Assembly (NCBI GenBank): GCA_945827465.1
Contig: CALZOH010000037.1
Location: 1 to 17,046 of the forward strand
DNA length: 17,046 nt
Reading direction: 5' to 3'
Origin: an uncultured Prevotellaceae bacterium
GTDB lineage: Bacteria > Bacteroidota > Bacteroidia > Bacteroidales > Bacteroidaceae
A program made the position numbers and the translations under genes. Of this stretch, positions 1 to 6,536 are shown one piece after another (position 1 is the first letter of the stretch; every line of letters begins with the position of its first letter). The notes under the pieces are model-generated. The model saw only the letters and a program-made list of their open reading frames with translations. It was not told the DNA's origin and ran no database searches.

Positions 1-88
1 TGTGGTCATAGCAAAGGCCTCTCTCGAGTGTCAAGAACGGCTCGTGTGGTCATAGCAAAGGCCTCTCTCGAGTGTCAAGAAAGGGGCC
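1..88. repeat. Two-unit tandem repeat, 44-bp period, cut by the window edge
   Basis: A 37-bp sequence beginning TGTGGTCATAGC and ending GTGTCAAGAA occurs at 1-37 and again, identical, at 45-81. The 7 bp after each copy differ (CGGCTCG at 38-44, AGGGGCC at 82-88). The first copy starts at base 1, so the array may continue to the left. The unit contains the palindrome CTCGAG. The unique part is far too short to be a CRISPR spacer. No reading frame through it looks like a gene. Function unknown. Confidence 0.85.
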
Positions 89-153
89 TTGCTATTTCAC
101 ACTTCAGAATTCCCTTTGACGGTAGCGATGAACCGTGAAGTGGTGTCGAAGGT

Positions 154-213
154 TTTACAGTATCACTTGCATGATTATTTACAGTATCATTGACGGTCTG
201 TTGATACTGTAAA
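154..213. repeat. Three copies of TTTACAGTATCA (two direct, one inverted)
   Basis: TTTACAGTATCA lies at 154-165 and 178-189 in the same orientation, 24 bp apart, and as its reverse complement TGATACTGTAAA at 202-213. The second and third copies form a perfect 12-bp stem with a 12-nt loop (190-201). The spacing could fit a repeated protein-binding site or a stem-loop. A short minus-strand frame across it (75-257) reads the repeats as DTV-like triplets and could be a degraded coding remnant, but I do not recognise it. Confidence 0.7.
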
Positions 214-250
214 TCCGGCTTAATGATTGTGTGTAATAAGGAAAGGGAAA

Positions 251-290
251 TCCCCAATCGGTCATCATAACGCTAACGGCCGATTGGGGA
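251..290 (-). terminator. Perfect 11-bp hairpin, possible terminator of the FAD oxidoreductase operon; carries dispersed motif copy A
   Basis: TCCCCAATCGG (251-261) pairs perfectly with CCGATTGGGGA (280-290) around an 18-nt loop. It lies about 30 bp past the stop codon of the minus-strand operon. On that strand the stem is followed by a T/C-rich run (TTTCCC), which is only a moderate U-tract. The loop read on the minus strand contains TTAGCGTTATGATGA, also found at 4171-4185, so the hairpin is also a member of the dispersed repeat family described at 4157-4321. Confidence 0.55.
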
Positions 291-322
291 TGAAGATAAA
301 AGTATTGGCGTAGAGATAGAGA

Positions 323-1921
323 TTATGGTTTCATGGTCTCAAAACGCTGCATGACTTTTTGGCAGTCTACTTTCTGTACGCACCCTCCTTGTTCGTCGAT
401 GGCTTGACAGGCGGCTAAGGCAGAGGTTTGTCCCAAGACCATGAACACCGGTTCCATTCTGATGGAGCCGTAGGCAATGTGACTGGCCGATAAACAAACG
501 GGAACCAACAGGTTGATGGCTTCTTCTTCCTTGGGCGTGATGCTGCGATAGCTGACGTTGTATTTGCCGGGAATATATTTCTGAACATCTCCTTCGTTCT
601 TGACCATTCCATTGACGACGAAGCGGCCGGTGTTGTGAGAGTCCATGGTGTAGGCCGCCCATCCAATGTAGTCTTCAGCTACTACTTTTCGTTGACAGTT
701 GGCCTGCGTCATGACGTACCGGCCAATCATTCTGCGTGACTCTCGGATGTAAAGCTGAGGCGTGAAGTGGTCGGAGTCTAAGTATTCGTCTTTCGGATAG
801 CCCCATTCGCCGATTTCGTTGCGAATGGCGATGGGAATGCGGGGGTCGGTCGATACGAAGTAGAGCAGGCCCTTGGTGTAGTCCAAATGCTCCTGTACAA
901 TCTTGGCCCGCTTCTTGTAAGATGCTTCCGGATAGTCCCAATTGGCACCAATCATATCGGTGGAGAACCCTCCGCGGTTGTTGATGTCGGTTTTGTGGTT
1001 GGGCATTGCGTCCCAGGCAAAGGCGTCGTTAAGGTTTACCCAGGGCTCCACTTCTTTCCATCTTAACAGAAGTTCGTATTTGGTGGGGTCGTAACGCTCG
1101 GGTTTGGTGATGGGGATGCGGTTGGCCGGATCGTTGGTCAAAGTCATGCGGAAGTTGTAGGCTTGAACATGTTTGTCACCTTCTCCCTGACGTCCCATCG
1201 ACTCTTTGGAAATGCCATAAAGCAGTCCGCTGCGTGGATTGCCTTTTTCGCGATAGGGATCGACGCCATCGGGAAATTGATGCTTGTCGAGCATCTGCAC
1301 GCCGTTGTAGTCTTCGCCATATTGACTGTTGGACTCACGGCCTATCGTATAGCTCACGCCGGCACGTGCCATCAGGTCGCCTTCGTAGCTACAGTCAATG
1401 AACATCTTGGCCGTGACTTTCAGGCGTGCACGATGACGTTGCGAGGCGTCTTCAAGGGTGATTTGCTTCACGACGTTATCTTTCTTCTTGGCTTTTACGA
1501 TGCGGCGCTCCATGTAAACTTTGATACCGGCTTCGCGCAGATAGTCCTCATAGACTTTCAAGGCAATTTTGGGCTCAAACTTGAATACCGGTCCGTTGTT
1601 GCCGTATTCTTTGCCAACGCGTGAATAGAAATCGAGAGCAAAACCTTGAATGATTTCTACCTTACCGATATCTGTAAATCCCAATCCGCCGGCAGTGAGT
1701 CCTCCGATGCGGCGTGAAGGCTCAATCAAGGCCACACTCTTGCCTTCTTTCTTGGCCGTGTAGGCTGCCATAATACCTGAGGACGTAGCTCCGTAGATGC
1801 AGATGTCTACTTGCTGTTCGCCTCCATTGTCCCATTGTAATACATCGCTTTCAGCGTGCGCAACGGGTATGATGGCCCATTGCATCCACAACATGGCGAG
1901 AGTAAAAATCAGTTTATTCAT
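323..1921 (-). CDS. Secreted FAD-dependent oxidoreductase (FAD_oxidored family)
   Basis: This 532-residue protein starts with a signal peptide (residues 1-23, hydrophobic core, cleavage likely after AHA), so it should act in the periplasm or at the outer membrane. A dinucleotide-binding fold follows: VDICIYGATSSGIMAA (38-53, GxxxxG-type loop), an acidic strand end at VALIEP, and the IGGLTAGGLGFTD segment (72-84) typical of this flavoprotein group. FIDCSYEGDLMARAGV is the usual second FAD-contact block. Members in Bacteroidales are often annotated simply as FAD-dependent oxidoreductase, or misleadingly as xanthan lyase, and often sit near carbohydrate-use genes; the substrate is unknown. It is the second gene of an operon, 15 bp after the nucleosidase gene. 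The family assignment is firm; the reaction is not known. Confidence 0.85.
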   Translation of the reverse strand: MNKLIFTLAMLWMQWAIIPVAHAESDVLQWDNGGEQQVDICIYGATSSGIMAAYTAKKEGKSVALIEPSRRIGGLTAGGLGFTDIGKVEIIQGFALDFYSRVGKEYGNNGPVFKFEPKIALKVYEDYLREAGIKVYMERRIVKAKKKDNVVKQITLEDASQRHRARLKVTAKMFIDCSYEGDLMARAGVSYTIGRESNSQYGEDYNGVQMLDKHQFPDGVDPYREKGNPRSGLLYGISKESMGRQGEGDKHVQAYNFRMTLTNDPANRIPITKPERYDPTKYELLLRWKEVEPWVNLNDAFAWDAMPNHKTDINNRGGFSTDMIGANWDYPEASYKKRAKIVQEHLDYTKGLLYFVSTDPRIPIAIRNEIGEWGYPKDEYLDSDHFTPQLYIRESRRMIGRYVMTQANCQRKVVAEDYIGWAAYTMDSHNTGRFVVNGMVKNEGDVQKYIPGKYNVSYRSITPKEEEAINLLVPVCLSASHIAYGSIRMEPVFMVLGQTSALAACQAIDEQGGCVQKVDCQKVMQRFETMKP

Positions 1922-1936
1922 AATGTTTATTTGTGA

Positions 1937-2512
1937 TTATCTCTTGATGCAATAATTCTGGAAGTAGCGTTCCAATGCTTGTCGGGCATCCTGTAGCTGA
2001 TTTTGCCAATGGGTGACAGAATTGCTGCCGATGACGTCGGTCACGTACTTAATGGCACAAAATGGCACGTTCTCCCGTCTGCAAGCCTGAAGCATGGCGA
2101 ATGACTCCATATCCACTACGTCTGCCTGATCCTTGCTGCCGCTTGTGACGAAGTTGTCGCCGGTGGAAATGGTGAATGACCGGTTGCAAACACATCCGTT
2201 GATGATAGACGTGAAACCGGCAAAGTTGGTCTCGTCCGGTTGAAAGTTATATTCTACCCCTGGCAAATGAGTGGTTGACAAGTCGCGGTCGAAAAAGTGT
2301 TTGGGAACAACGATGTCGCCTACCGAGAGATGGAAAGTACCTGCTGTTCCTATGTTGATAACATGGTCGGGGCGTTCCTTGAGTAATGCGCGCATCAATT
2401 CAAGGGCGGCGCATGCCTTGCCTTCTCCCGTTACGATTGGAATTACTTCCACCCCGGGCCAATTGATATTGACCATCTCTTTGCGAAGGGCGTAAGCGAC
2501 TAATACTTTCAT
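1937..2512 (-). CDS. Nucleosidase of the MTA/SAH nucleosidase / nucleoside phosphorylase family
   Basis: A 191-residue cytoplasmic protein of the PNP/UDP phosphorylase superfamily. Visible family blocks are VINIGTAGTF (51-60), the substrate and anion-site glycine loop; TGDNFVTS (117-124); and VVDMESFAMLQACRRENVPFCAIKYVTD (132-159), which matches the ribose-binding Met-Glu and the catalytic Asp region of MTA/SAH nucleosidases. The likely reaction is hydrolysis of 5'-methylthioadenosine or S-adenosylhomocysteine to adenine plus the thioribose sugar. The protein is shorter than typical MTA/SAH nucleosidases (about 230 residues), mainly in the middle, so specificity is uncertain; a futalosine hydrolase-like or other nucleosidase role is an alternative. 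A Bacteroidetes-type promoter lies about 35 bp upstream, and the FAD oxidoreductase gene follows 15 bp after the stop. Confidence 0.8.
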   Translation of the reverse strand: MKVLVAYALRKEMVNINWPGVEVIPIVTGEGKACAALELMRALLKERPDHVINIGTAGTFHLSVGDIVVPKHFFDRDLSTTHLPGVEYNFQPDETNFAGFTSIINGCVCNRSFTISTGDNFVTSGSKDQADVVDMESFAMLQACRRENVPFCAIKYVTDVIGSNSVTHWQNQLQDARQALERYFQNYCIKR

Positions 2513-2545
2513 TGTCTTCTGTGTGTTGTTCTATTCTTTAGGGTG

Positions 2546-2576
2546 CAAATATAATGGATTTAGGGGTAGGAGCAAG
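2546..2576 (-). promoter_or_regulatory. Bacteroidetes-type promoter for the nucleosidase-oxidoreductase operon
   Basis: On the minus strand, TATATTTG (complement of 2546-2553) matches the -7 consensus TAnnTTTG. CTTG (complement of 2573-2576), 19 bp upstream, is a one-mismatch match to the -33 box TTTG. The predicted transcript start would leave a 5' leader of about 25 nt before the ATG at 2512. Confidence 0.6.
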
Positions 2577-2625
2577 CTCGCGAAGTTGTTTTTTTGTGGG
2601 GTACGTGCCTGATTGGGTTAAAAAG

Positions 2626-2658
2626 AAGAGGTGTATCGTTGTAAACGATACACCTCTT
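2626..2658 (-). terminator. Strong intrinsic terminator of the OmpA-family gene
   Basis: A perfect 15-bp stem (2626-2640 with 2644-2658) closes on a 3-nt loop, 24 bp past the stop codon of the OmpA-like gene. On the minus strand it is followed by C and a TTTTT run (complement of 2620-2624). Confidence 0.9.
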
Positions 2659-2681
2659 GTGAGAAAGGGAGTAAATAGCTC

Positions 2682-3848
2682 TTATTTAACGATGGTAGAG
2701 ATGCTCACACGATTCCAATCGGGTTCGCTGAACATGTTGCCAACACCTTGTCCTGAGGCTTCAATACGATTTTCGGCAATACCGTACTTCTTGACCAGAA
2801 GGTCCTTTACGGCTTCAGCGCGAGCCTTGGCAATGCGAGCGTTGATGTCGGCACTACCTTCGGGAGAAGCGTATCCTTTGATAACGACGCGTGCGCCGGT
2901 ATGATTTTTCAAATAAGTGGCTACGCGTTCCACGTTGGGCAGTTGAGAGGTGGCAATGGTTGATTTGCCTTGAGCAAATGTGACAACCGATTCAAGCTCC
3001 TTGTCGGTGCTCTTTTCGCGTATCACCTGCGGAGCCTTGTTGCGAGCGTCGTTCAACTGTTCCTGCAAGGTCTTAATGGTCTTGTCTTTTTCACCCATTT
3101 CGCCTTTCTGGCGCTTCATCTCATTGCGTAAATCATTGATTTTTGCATTGAGGGCGTCCACCTCAGACTGGTCGTACAGGCGGGCCAACTTAAAATTATG
3201 TGTACCGTTGCTATTCTTGAACTTATAGGTAGCACCTACTGTCAATTCGAGAGCTGCACAATTGGCGTTATATTCCACGCCGGAGCAAGTGGGTGAGCCG
3301 CCACCATAGTAGTGGTTGCCTTCCAGATTCCAAACGACGGCCGGCTTGATGTTGAACTGCCAAGCCTGAGTCTTTCCGAAGTTGAAGTTGATGTTCAGTC
3401 CGGCTTTGGAAGTAGCATAGTTGTAGTCTTTGGCGTTGGCCATATATTGATGACCCCATCCCAAACCATATACGGCAACCCATTCGATGGGGCGAGGTGC
3501 TCCCTTGTATCCGCCGAACAGATTGCTGAGATTAATCTGATTTAATAAACTTACGTGCAGTCCGTCGAAAGCTGTGGAACTATGAACACCATAAAATTTG
3601 GAGCCGGCAAAGAGGGCTGTTCCTTCAACGCCCAATCCGTAGATGGGGGTGATTTGCTTGGCTAAGGTAAGATTGAATGTTGGGCGCATTGAACCCAGAA
3701 ATGCGTGATTCTTGATGGGAGTGTACACGCCACCGGCAACACCGAGCGACCAATTGTCGCCCAACTTACTACCTTCAACTGTTTCGCGCGCTTGAGTTGA
3801 AATTGCAACCATTGCGCCGAGAAATAATGTTACGAATGTCTTCTTCAT
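2682..3848 (-). CDS. OmpA-family outer-membrane protein (beta-barrel plus peptidoglycan-binding domain)
   Basis: A 388-residue protein starting at the ATG at 3848 (MKKTFVTLFLGAMVAISTQA, a clear signal peptide). The frame is open further upstream to 3941, but that stretch lacks coding character. Residues about 30-225 look like an 8-stranded barrel with alternating hydrophobic and aromatic residues (VYTPIKNHAF, WQFNIKPAVVWNLEGNHYYGG) and two cysteines (188, 197) that could form a disulfide. Residues about 225-272 are a charged heptad-like coiled coil. Residues about 285-388 form the OmpA C-terminal domain, with VVIKGYASPEGSADINARIAKARA corresponding to the peptidoglycan-contact block. Its role is anchoring the outer membrane to the cell wall. 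It is transcribed alone, with its own promoter and terminator. Confidence 0.9.
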   Translation of the reverse strand: MKKTFVTLFLGAMVAISTQARETVEGSKLGDNWSLGVAGGVYTPIKNHAFLGSMRPTFNLTLAKQITPIYGLGVEGTALFAGSKFYGVHSSTAFDGLHVSLLNQINLSNLFGGYKGAPRPIEWVAVYGLGWGHQYMANAKDYNYATSKAGLNINFNFGKTQAWQFNIKPAVVWNLEGNHYYGGGSPTCSGVEYNANCAALELTVGATYKFKNSNGTHNFKLARLYDQSEVDALNAKINDLRNEMKRQKGEMGEKDKTIKTLQEQLNDARNKAPQVIREKSTDKELESVVTFAQGKSTIATSQLPNVERVATYLKNHTGARVVIKGYASPEGSADINARIAKARAEAVKDLLVKKYGIAENRIEASGQGVGNMFSEPDWNRVSISTIVK

Positions 3849-3990
3849 ATATTCTAATGATGAATCAAATACGAATGAAATTGATCTATTGATGTGCAAA
3901 GGAACATCTTTTTCGTGAATGAACATCATGATTGTGCTCAAAAAATGTTTCGTCAGGAATTCTTCTGCTGTTTACATCATTGAGGTTGGG

Positions 3991-3998
3991 CAAAAATA
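3991..3998 (-). promoter_or_regulatory. Putative -7 box for the OmpA-family gene
   Basis: The complement of 3991-3998 reads TATTTTTG, matching TAnnTTTG. It would give a 5' leader of roughly 135 nt. I see no good -33 TTTG at the expected distance, so this is tentative. Confidence 0.4.
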
Positions 3999-4343
3999 AT
4001 TTGGATATGCTCCCATGAATGTATCAATTTTGCCATGAAGTAGGTTTAGGACTGATTGTACAAGGGATAATCTTGTTTTGATAAATGGTACTATCGTATA
4101 TGGAAACTATCAATCACCAGTTGTCTGGCGGGTATCCTACACGGCTCTTTCATTTAACCCAAATCGGTCATTAGCGTTATGATGATAACAACTCTTGTTT
4201 TTGTTCAGATGTCTCTACGTTTTGAGGGCGCAATGGGGTTCCATTGCAACCGAAAAACGGAAAGGCAGATGACAAAAAGAAAGTTTGTTTGCGCATAATA
4301 GTCTAATGACCGATTTGGGATAAATAATATTGTTGAAACAATA
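3999..4343. other. Intergenic region without a convincing gene
   Basis: No frame here looks coding. It contains the long inverted repeat described separately (4157-4321) and, inside it, a small 7-bp hairpin GCAATGG/CCATTGC around 4230-4247. Short minus-strand frames (4205-4599) have no recognisable domain and are probably chance. Confidence 0.5.
4157..4321. repeat. 17-bp perfect inverted repeat enclosing about 130 bp; dispersed motif copies B and C
   Basis: CCCAAATCGGTCATTAG at 4158-4174 is exactly inverted at 4303-4319 (CTAATGACCGATTTGGG). Copy B continues into TTAGCGTTATGATGA (4171-4185), which occurs in reverse complement in the loop of the hairpin at 251-290. A diverged copy, CTAATGACCGTTTAGGGA, is at 16593-16610. 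The enclosed 128 bp carry no recognisable gene. The layout resembles a miniature palindromic element, but no target-site duplication is obvious. Confidence 0.75.
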
Positions 4344-4733
4344 ATGGCTTTGGGTGATTCGGAAAGGGTGATGTATAGTAGTGTTGCCAATCCCATACGC
4401 TATTTCCATCACCTTGCTCTGACACACTATTTCTTTCGCGTCGGTGATTGGCAAAAGATGCATTTTCATGCAGATTATGCGTATTGTTCCTCAGCTCAAA
4501 TTTACGATACAGGCGGTTATCAGTTTGGCAGGGCACACATTCTTGTGAATTTTGCGTACATAAAGTGGAAAGGGGAATACTATAATAACAAATCTGCAAG
4601 ACTACATTCTTTCATGGCTTACAATTATTGCCGCCCAATTTATGGTGGAGCCGATGAAAAAGTCAAAACTGAAATCCAGTCAGACTATGCTTTCTATAAA
4701 CGTCTTATTCAAGAGATGGAAAGAATTAAGTAG
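4344..4733 (+). CDS. Hypothetical protein, 129 residues, unidentified
   Basis: I do not recognise this protein. The frame is open from a TAG at 4299, so residues encoded within the right arm of the inverted repeat could precede the ATG at 4344. The sequence is rich in aromatic residues and His (RYFHHLALTHYFFRVGDWQKMHFHADYAYC) and has no signal peptide or membrane span. Amino-acid composition and codon use in the second half (about 4500-4730) look like real coding sequence. There is no good promoter upstream, and a second frame takes over just after its stop. It may be the 3' remnant of a larger gene truncated by insertion of the repeat. Confidence 0.35.
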   Translation: MALGDSERVMYSSVANPIRYFHHLALTHYFFRVGDWQKMHFHADYAYCSSAQIYDTGGYQFGRAHILVNFAYIKWKGEYYNNKSARLHSFMAYNYCRPIYGGADEKVKTEIQSDYAFYKRLIQEMERIK

Positions 4734-4938
4734 CCAAACCTTAAATACTCCTCAAACAATTCCATATAACGCACTACTTGTAGCTCAGATACTATATATA
4801 AATAATGTATATGACCGATTAATGGCAGACTGTCTTTGCTTCATCAAAACCGGAGCAATAGCAGAAAGAATAATATTGGCGAAACAAGTGCTTACGGGAG
4901 AAATGTGCGGAAATAGATATTTAGAAATGACAAAATGA
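4642..4938 (+). pseudogene. Second-frame continuation, possible frameshifted tail of the preceding ORF
   Basis: This 98-codon frame overlaps the 129-residue ORF by 92 nt in another frame. Only the part after about 4733 (SSQTLNTPQTIPYNALLVAQ onward) looks protein-like. If a frameshift near 4730 is assumed, the two frames would read as one protein of roughly 200 residues. I cannot name a family. It could equally be a chance open frame. Confidence 0.2.
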
Positions 4939-5013
4939 TAGTTTGAGAAGCGAAAAATAGCAATTTCGTTTAAAAAAATATATCCAAAATGATGTTCGTT
5001 TATGAATAAACGC

Positions 5014-5021
5014 TATCTTTG
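5014..5021 (+). promoter_or_regulatory. Promoter -7 box of the threonine operon
   Basis: TATCTTTG matches the Bacteroidetes -7 consensus TAnnTTTG. The transcript would start near 5028. That makes the upstream in-frame ATG at 5031 nearly leaderless and favours 5067 as the start of the leader peptide. No clean -33 TTTG is visible (the nearest is TTCG at 4995-4998, with short spacing). Confidence 0.6.
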
Positions 5022-5066
5022 CAATCGAAAATGAGTTTCAGAAAGCAAACATATTGTCCCTTTCCT

Positions 5067-5168
5067 ATGTACACAAATCTCTTTGAGGTAAGTTTGTGTG
5101 CAGAAACTTCCATTTTTACAGTCACTACAGGTACAGGTACTGGTACAACTACAACCCTTCGGGGTTGA
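5067..5168 (+). CDS. thrL: Threonine operon leader peptide (33 residues)
   Basis: A short ORF too small for routine gene calling. The peptide begins MYTNLFEVSLCAETSIF and then runs TVTTGTGTGTTTT, with 9 threonines in 13 residues (codons at 5118-5156: ACA five times, ACT three, ACC one), then Leu-Arg-Gly and TGA. The same frame opens 12 codons earlier at an ATG at 5031, but that lies almost on the predicted transcript start. The last Thr codons form the start of the terminator stem (5152-5167), and the structural genes downstream are for threonine synthesis. This is the layout of a translating-ribosome attenuator, like enterobacterial thrL, although the peptide is not similar beyond its Thr content. 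One Ile codon (residue 16) is also present. The Thr-codon run and terminator are seen directly; the control function is inferred. Confidence 0.88.
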   Translation: MYTNLFEVSLCAETSIFTVTTGTGTGTTTTLRG

Positions 5169-5176
5169 AGTTTTTT
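5152..5176 (+). terminator. Attenuator terminator with UUCG tetraloop
   Basis: CAACCC (5152-5157), loop TTCG (5158-5161), GGGTTG (5162-5167), then AAG and six Ts (5171-5176). The 5' arm overlaps the last two Thr codons and the 3' arm overlaps the leader stop codon. A competing pairing exists: AAACTTC (5104-5110) with GAAGTTT (5167-5173), which would take up the base of the 3' arm and half of the U-tract. AAACTT can also pair with AAGTTT at 5090-5095. These mutually exclusive pairings fit an attenuation switch. Confidence 0.85.
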
Positions 5177-5177
5177 A

Positions 5178-5213
5178 GCGTTTCTACGTGAAACGCGCTT
5201 GCAAAAGCAAGCG
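5178..5213 (+). promoter_or_regulatory. Two consecutive 7-bp hairpins after the attenuator
   Basis: GCGTTTC/GAAACGC (5178-5184 with 5190-5196, loop TACGT) is directly followed by CGCTTGC/GCAAGCG (5196-5202 with 5207-5213, loop AAAA), the two sharing base 5196. Neither is followed by a T-run, so they are not terminators. They may shield or stabilise the 5' end of the read-through mRNA. Confidence 0.55.
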
Positions 5214-5251
5214 AACAATTTCCAAAATCATTTTTAAACAAACAATCTGAC

Positions 5252-5291
5252 AACGGTCTGTAGCATTTTATATGTTCAGCTTGTGACCGTT
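5252..5291 (+). promoter_or_regulatory. 7-bp stem with a 26-nt loop just upstream of the apgM-like start
   Basis: AACGGTC (5252-5258) is the exact inverse of GACCGTT (5285-5291), ending 18 nt before the ATG at 5310. It could affect translation initiation. This is weak evidence: a 7-bp match with a long loop may be chance. Confidence 0.3.
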
Positions 5292-5309
5292 TAAATCATT
5301 TAGACAATC

Positions 5310-6524
5310 ATGAAACATATTATTATATTAGGAGATGGCATGGCTGATTGGCCCGACGAAAAATGTGGCGGAAAAACGTTATTGCAATATGCCCGCACAC
5401 CTCATATGGATCATCTCGCCCGATTGGGTCGCAATGGATTATTGAAAACAGTAGCAGATGGATTTCATCCCGGTAGCGAAGTCGCTAATATGTCAGTGTT
5501 GGGTTATCATCTGCCCGAAGTGTACGAGGGTCGCGGTGTACTTGAGGCTGCAAATATTGGTGTGGAACTTCAGCCTGGCGATTTAGCGATGCGTTGCAAT
5601 CTTGTTTGCATCGAAGGTGAGTTACTAAAAAATCATTCTGCCGGTCATATCTCTACCGAAGAGGCCGATGAATTGATAGGTGCGCTCAATCGCGAATTAG
5701 GTAATGAGCGTGTTCATTTCTATACTGGGGTACAATATCGTCATCTTTTGGTGATTAAAGGTGGAAGTAAACATTTGGAAACCATTCCGCCTCACGATGT
5801 TCCTCTCCGCCCCTATCGTCCTCTGATGGCTAAGTCTCTTTGTAAAGAAGCAGAGGAAACTGCATGTCTTATCAATGAACTTGTGATGAAGTCGCAGCAA
5901 GTATTGGAACGGCATGCCGTCAATCAGAGACGTCTGGCATCCGGTAAAGATCCTGCCAATTCCATTTGGCCTTGGAGTCCGGGTTATCGGCCACGGATGG
6001 AACTATTGTCGAAAAAATATCCTCAGATACGTAGAGGCTCTGTGATTTCGGCGGTGGATTTAATTAATGGCATTGGCTATTATGCTGGATTGCGTCGAAT
6101 AAAGGTGGAAGGAGCTACAGGACTTTTTGATACTAATTACGAGAATAAGGTTCAGGCTGCTTTGCAGGCGTTACAGGAAGACGATTTTGTATATCTGCAT
6201 GTTGAAGCCAGTGATGAGGCCGGTCATGAAGGAGATTATGCTTTGAAACAGCGTACGATTGAAGATCTTGACAGTAGAGTAGTGGGGCCCATTTTGGAAG
6301 CTCTCGCTTCTTGGCAAGAACCGGTGGCGATAGCTGTACTTCCTGATCATCCTACCCCTTGTCGCTTACGTACACATACTGCTGATCCTGTACCGTTCGT
6401 AATGTATTATCCTGGTATTGATCCCGATGACGTATCTGCCTTCAGTGAAATAGATGCCAAAAACGGTAGTTACGGATTGTTGAAAGAAGATGAGTTCATG
6501 AACCTATTTATGCAAAACAAATAA
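5310..6524 (+). CDS. apgM: ApgM-type phosphoglycerate mutase-like protein, probable homoserine kinase of the threonine operon
   Basis: A 404-residue cytoplasmic enzyme of the alkaline phosphatase superfamily, archaeal-type cofactor-independent phosphoglycerate mutase group. Metal and catalytic blocks are visible: IILGDGMADWPD at the N-terminus (Asp9), GSEVANMSVLGY (55-66, nucleophile Ser62), VEASDEAGHEGD (298-309) and LPDHPTPCRLRTHT (344-357). Length is normal for the family. It lies 12 bp before thrC and behind a threonine attenuator, and no thrB is present in the window, so the likely job is phosphorylating homoserine. That agrees with genetic reports, as I recall them, that an apgM-like protein supplies homoserine kinase in Bacteroides thetaiotaomicron. 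True phosphoglycerate mutase activity remains possible. There is no Shine-Dalgarno sequence; the ATG at 5310 aligns with the family N-terminus. Confidence 0.9.
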   Translation: MKHIIILGDGMADWPDEKCGGKTLLQYARTPHMDHLARLGRNGLLKTVADGFHPGSEVANMSVLGYHLPEVYEGRGVLEAANIGVELQPGDLAMRCNLVCIEGELLKNHSAGHISTEEADELIGALNRELGNERVHFYTGVQYRHLLVIKGGSKHLETIPPHDVPLRPYRPLMAKSLCKEAEETACLINELVMKSQQVLERHAVNQRRLASGKDPANSIWPWSPGYRPRMELLSKKYPQIRRGSVISAVDLINGIGYYAGLRRIKVEGATGLFDTNYENKVQAALQALQEDDFVYLHVEASDEAGHEGDYALKQRTIEDLDSRVVGPILEALASWQEPVAIAVLPDHPTPCRLRTHTADPVPFVMYYPGIDPDDVSAFSEIDAKNGSYGLLKEDEFMNLFMQNK

Positions 6525-6536
6525 ACCATATATTCC

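Noticed and set aside
1..88. CRISPR array
   Set aside because: The 37-bp copies are separated by only 7 bp and just two are visible; no cas genes are nearby.
1163..1624. 153-codon plus-strand ORF
   Set aside because: It lies antisense inside the FAD oxidoreductase gene, whose motifs and signal peptide are clear; it has no domain of its own.
3849..3990. Riboswitch in the long ompA 5' leader
   Set aside because: No conserved riboswitch core or expression-platform terminator is recognisable.
5031..5066. Upstream in-frame ATG for the Thr leader peptide (45 residues)
   Set aside because: It lies within a few bases of the predicted transcript start; the ATG at 5067 has a normal leader length. 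Not fully excluded.
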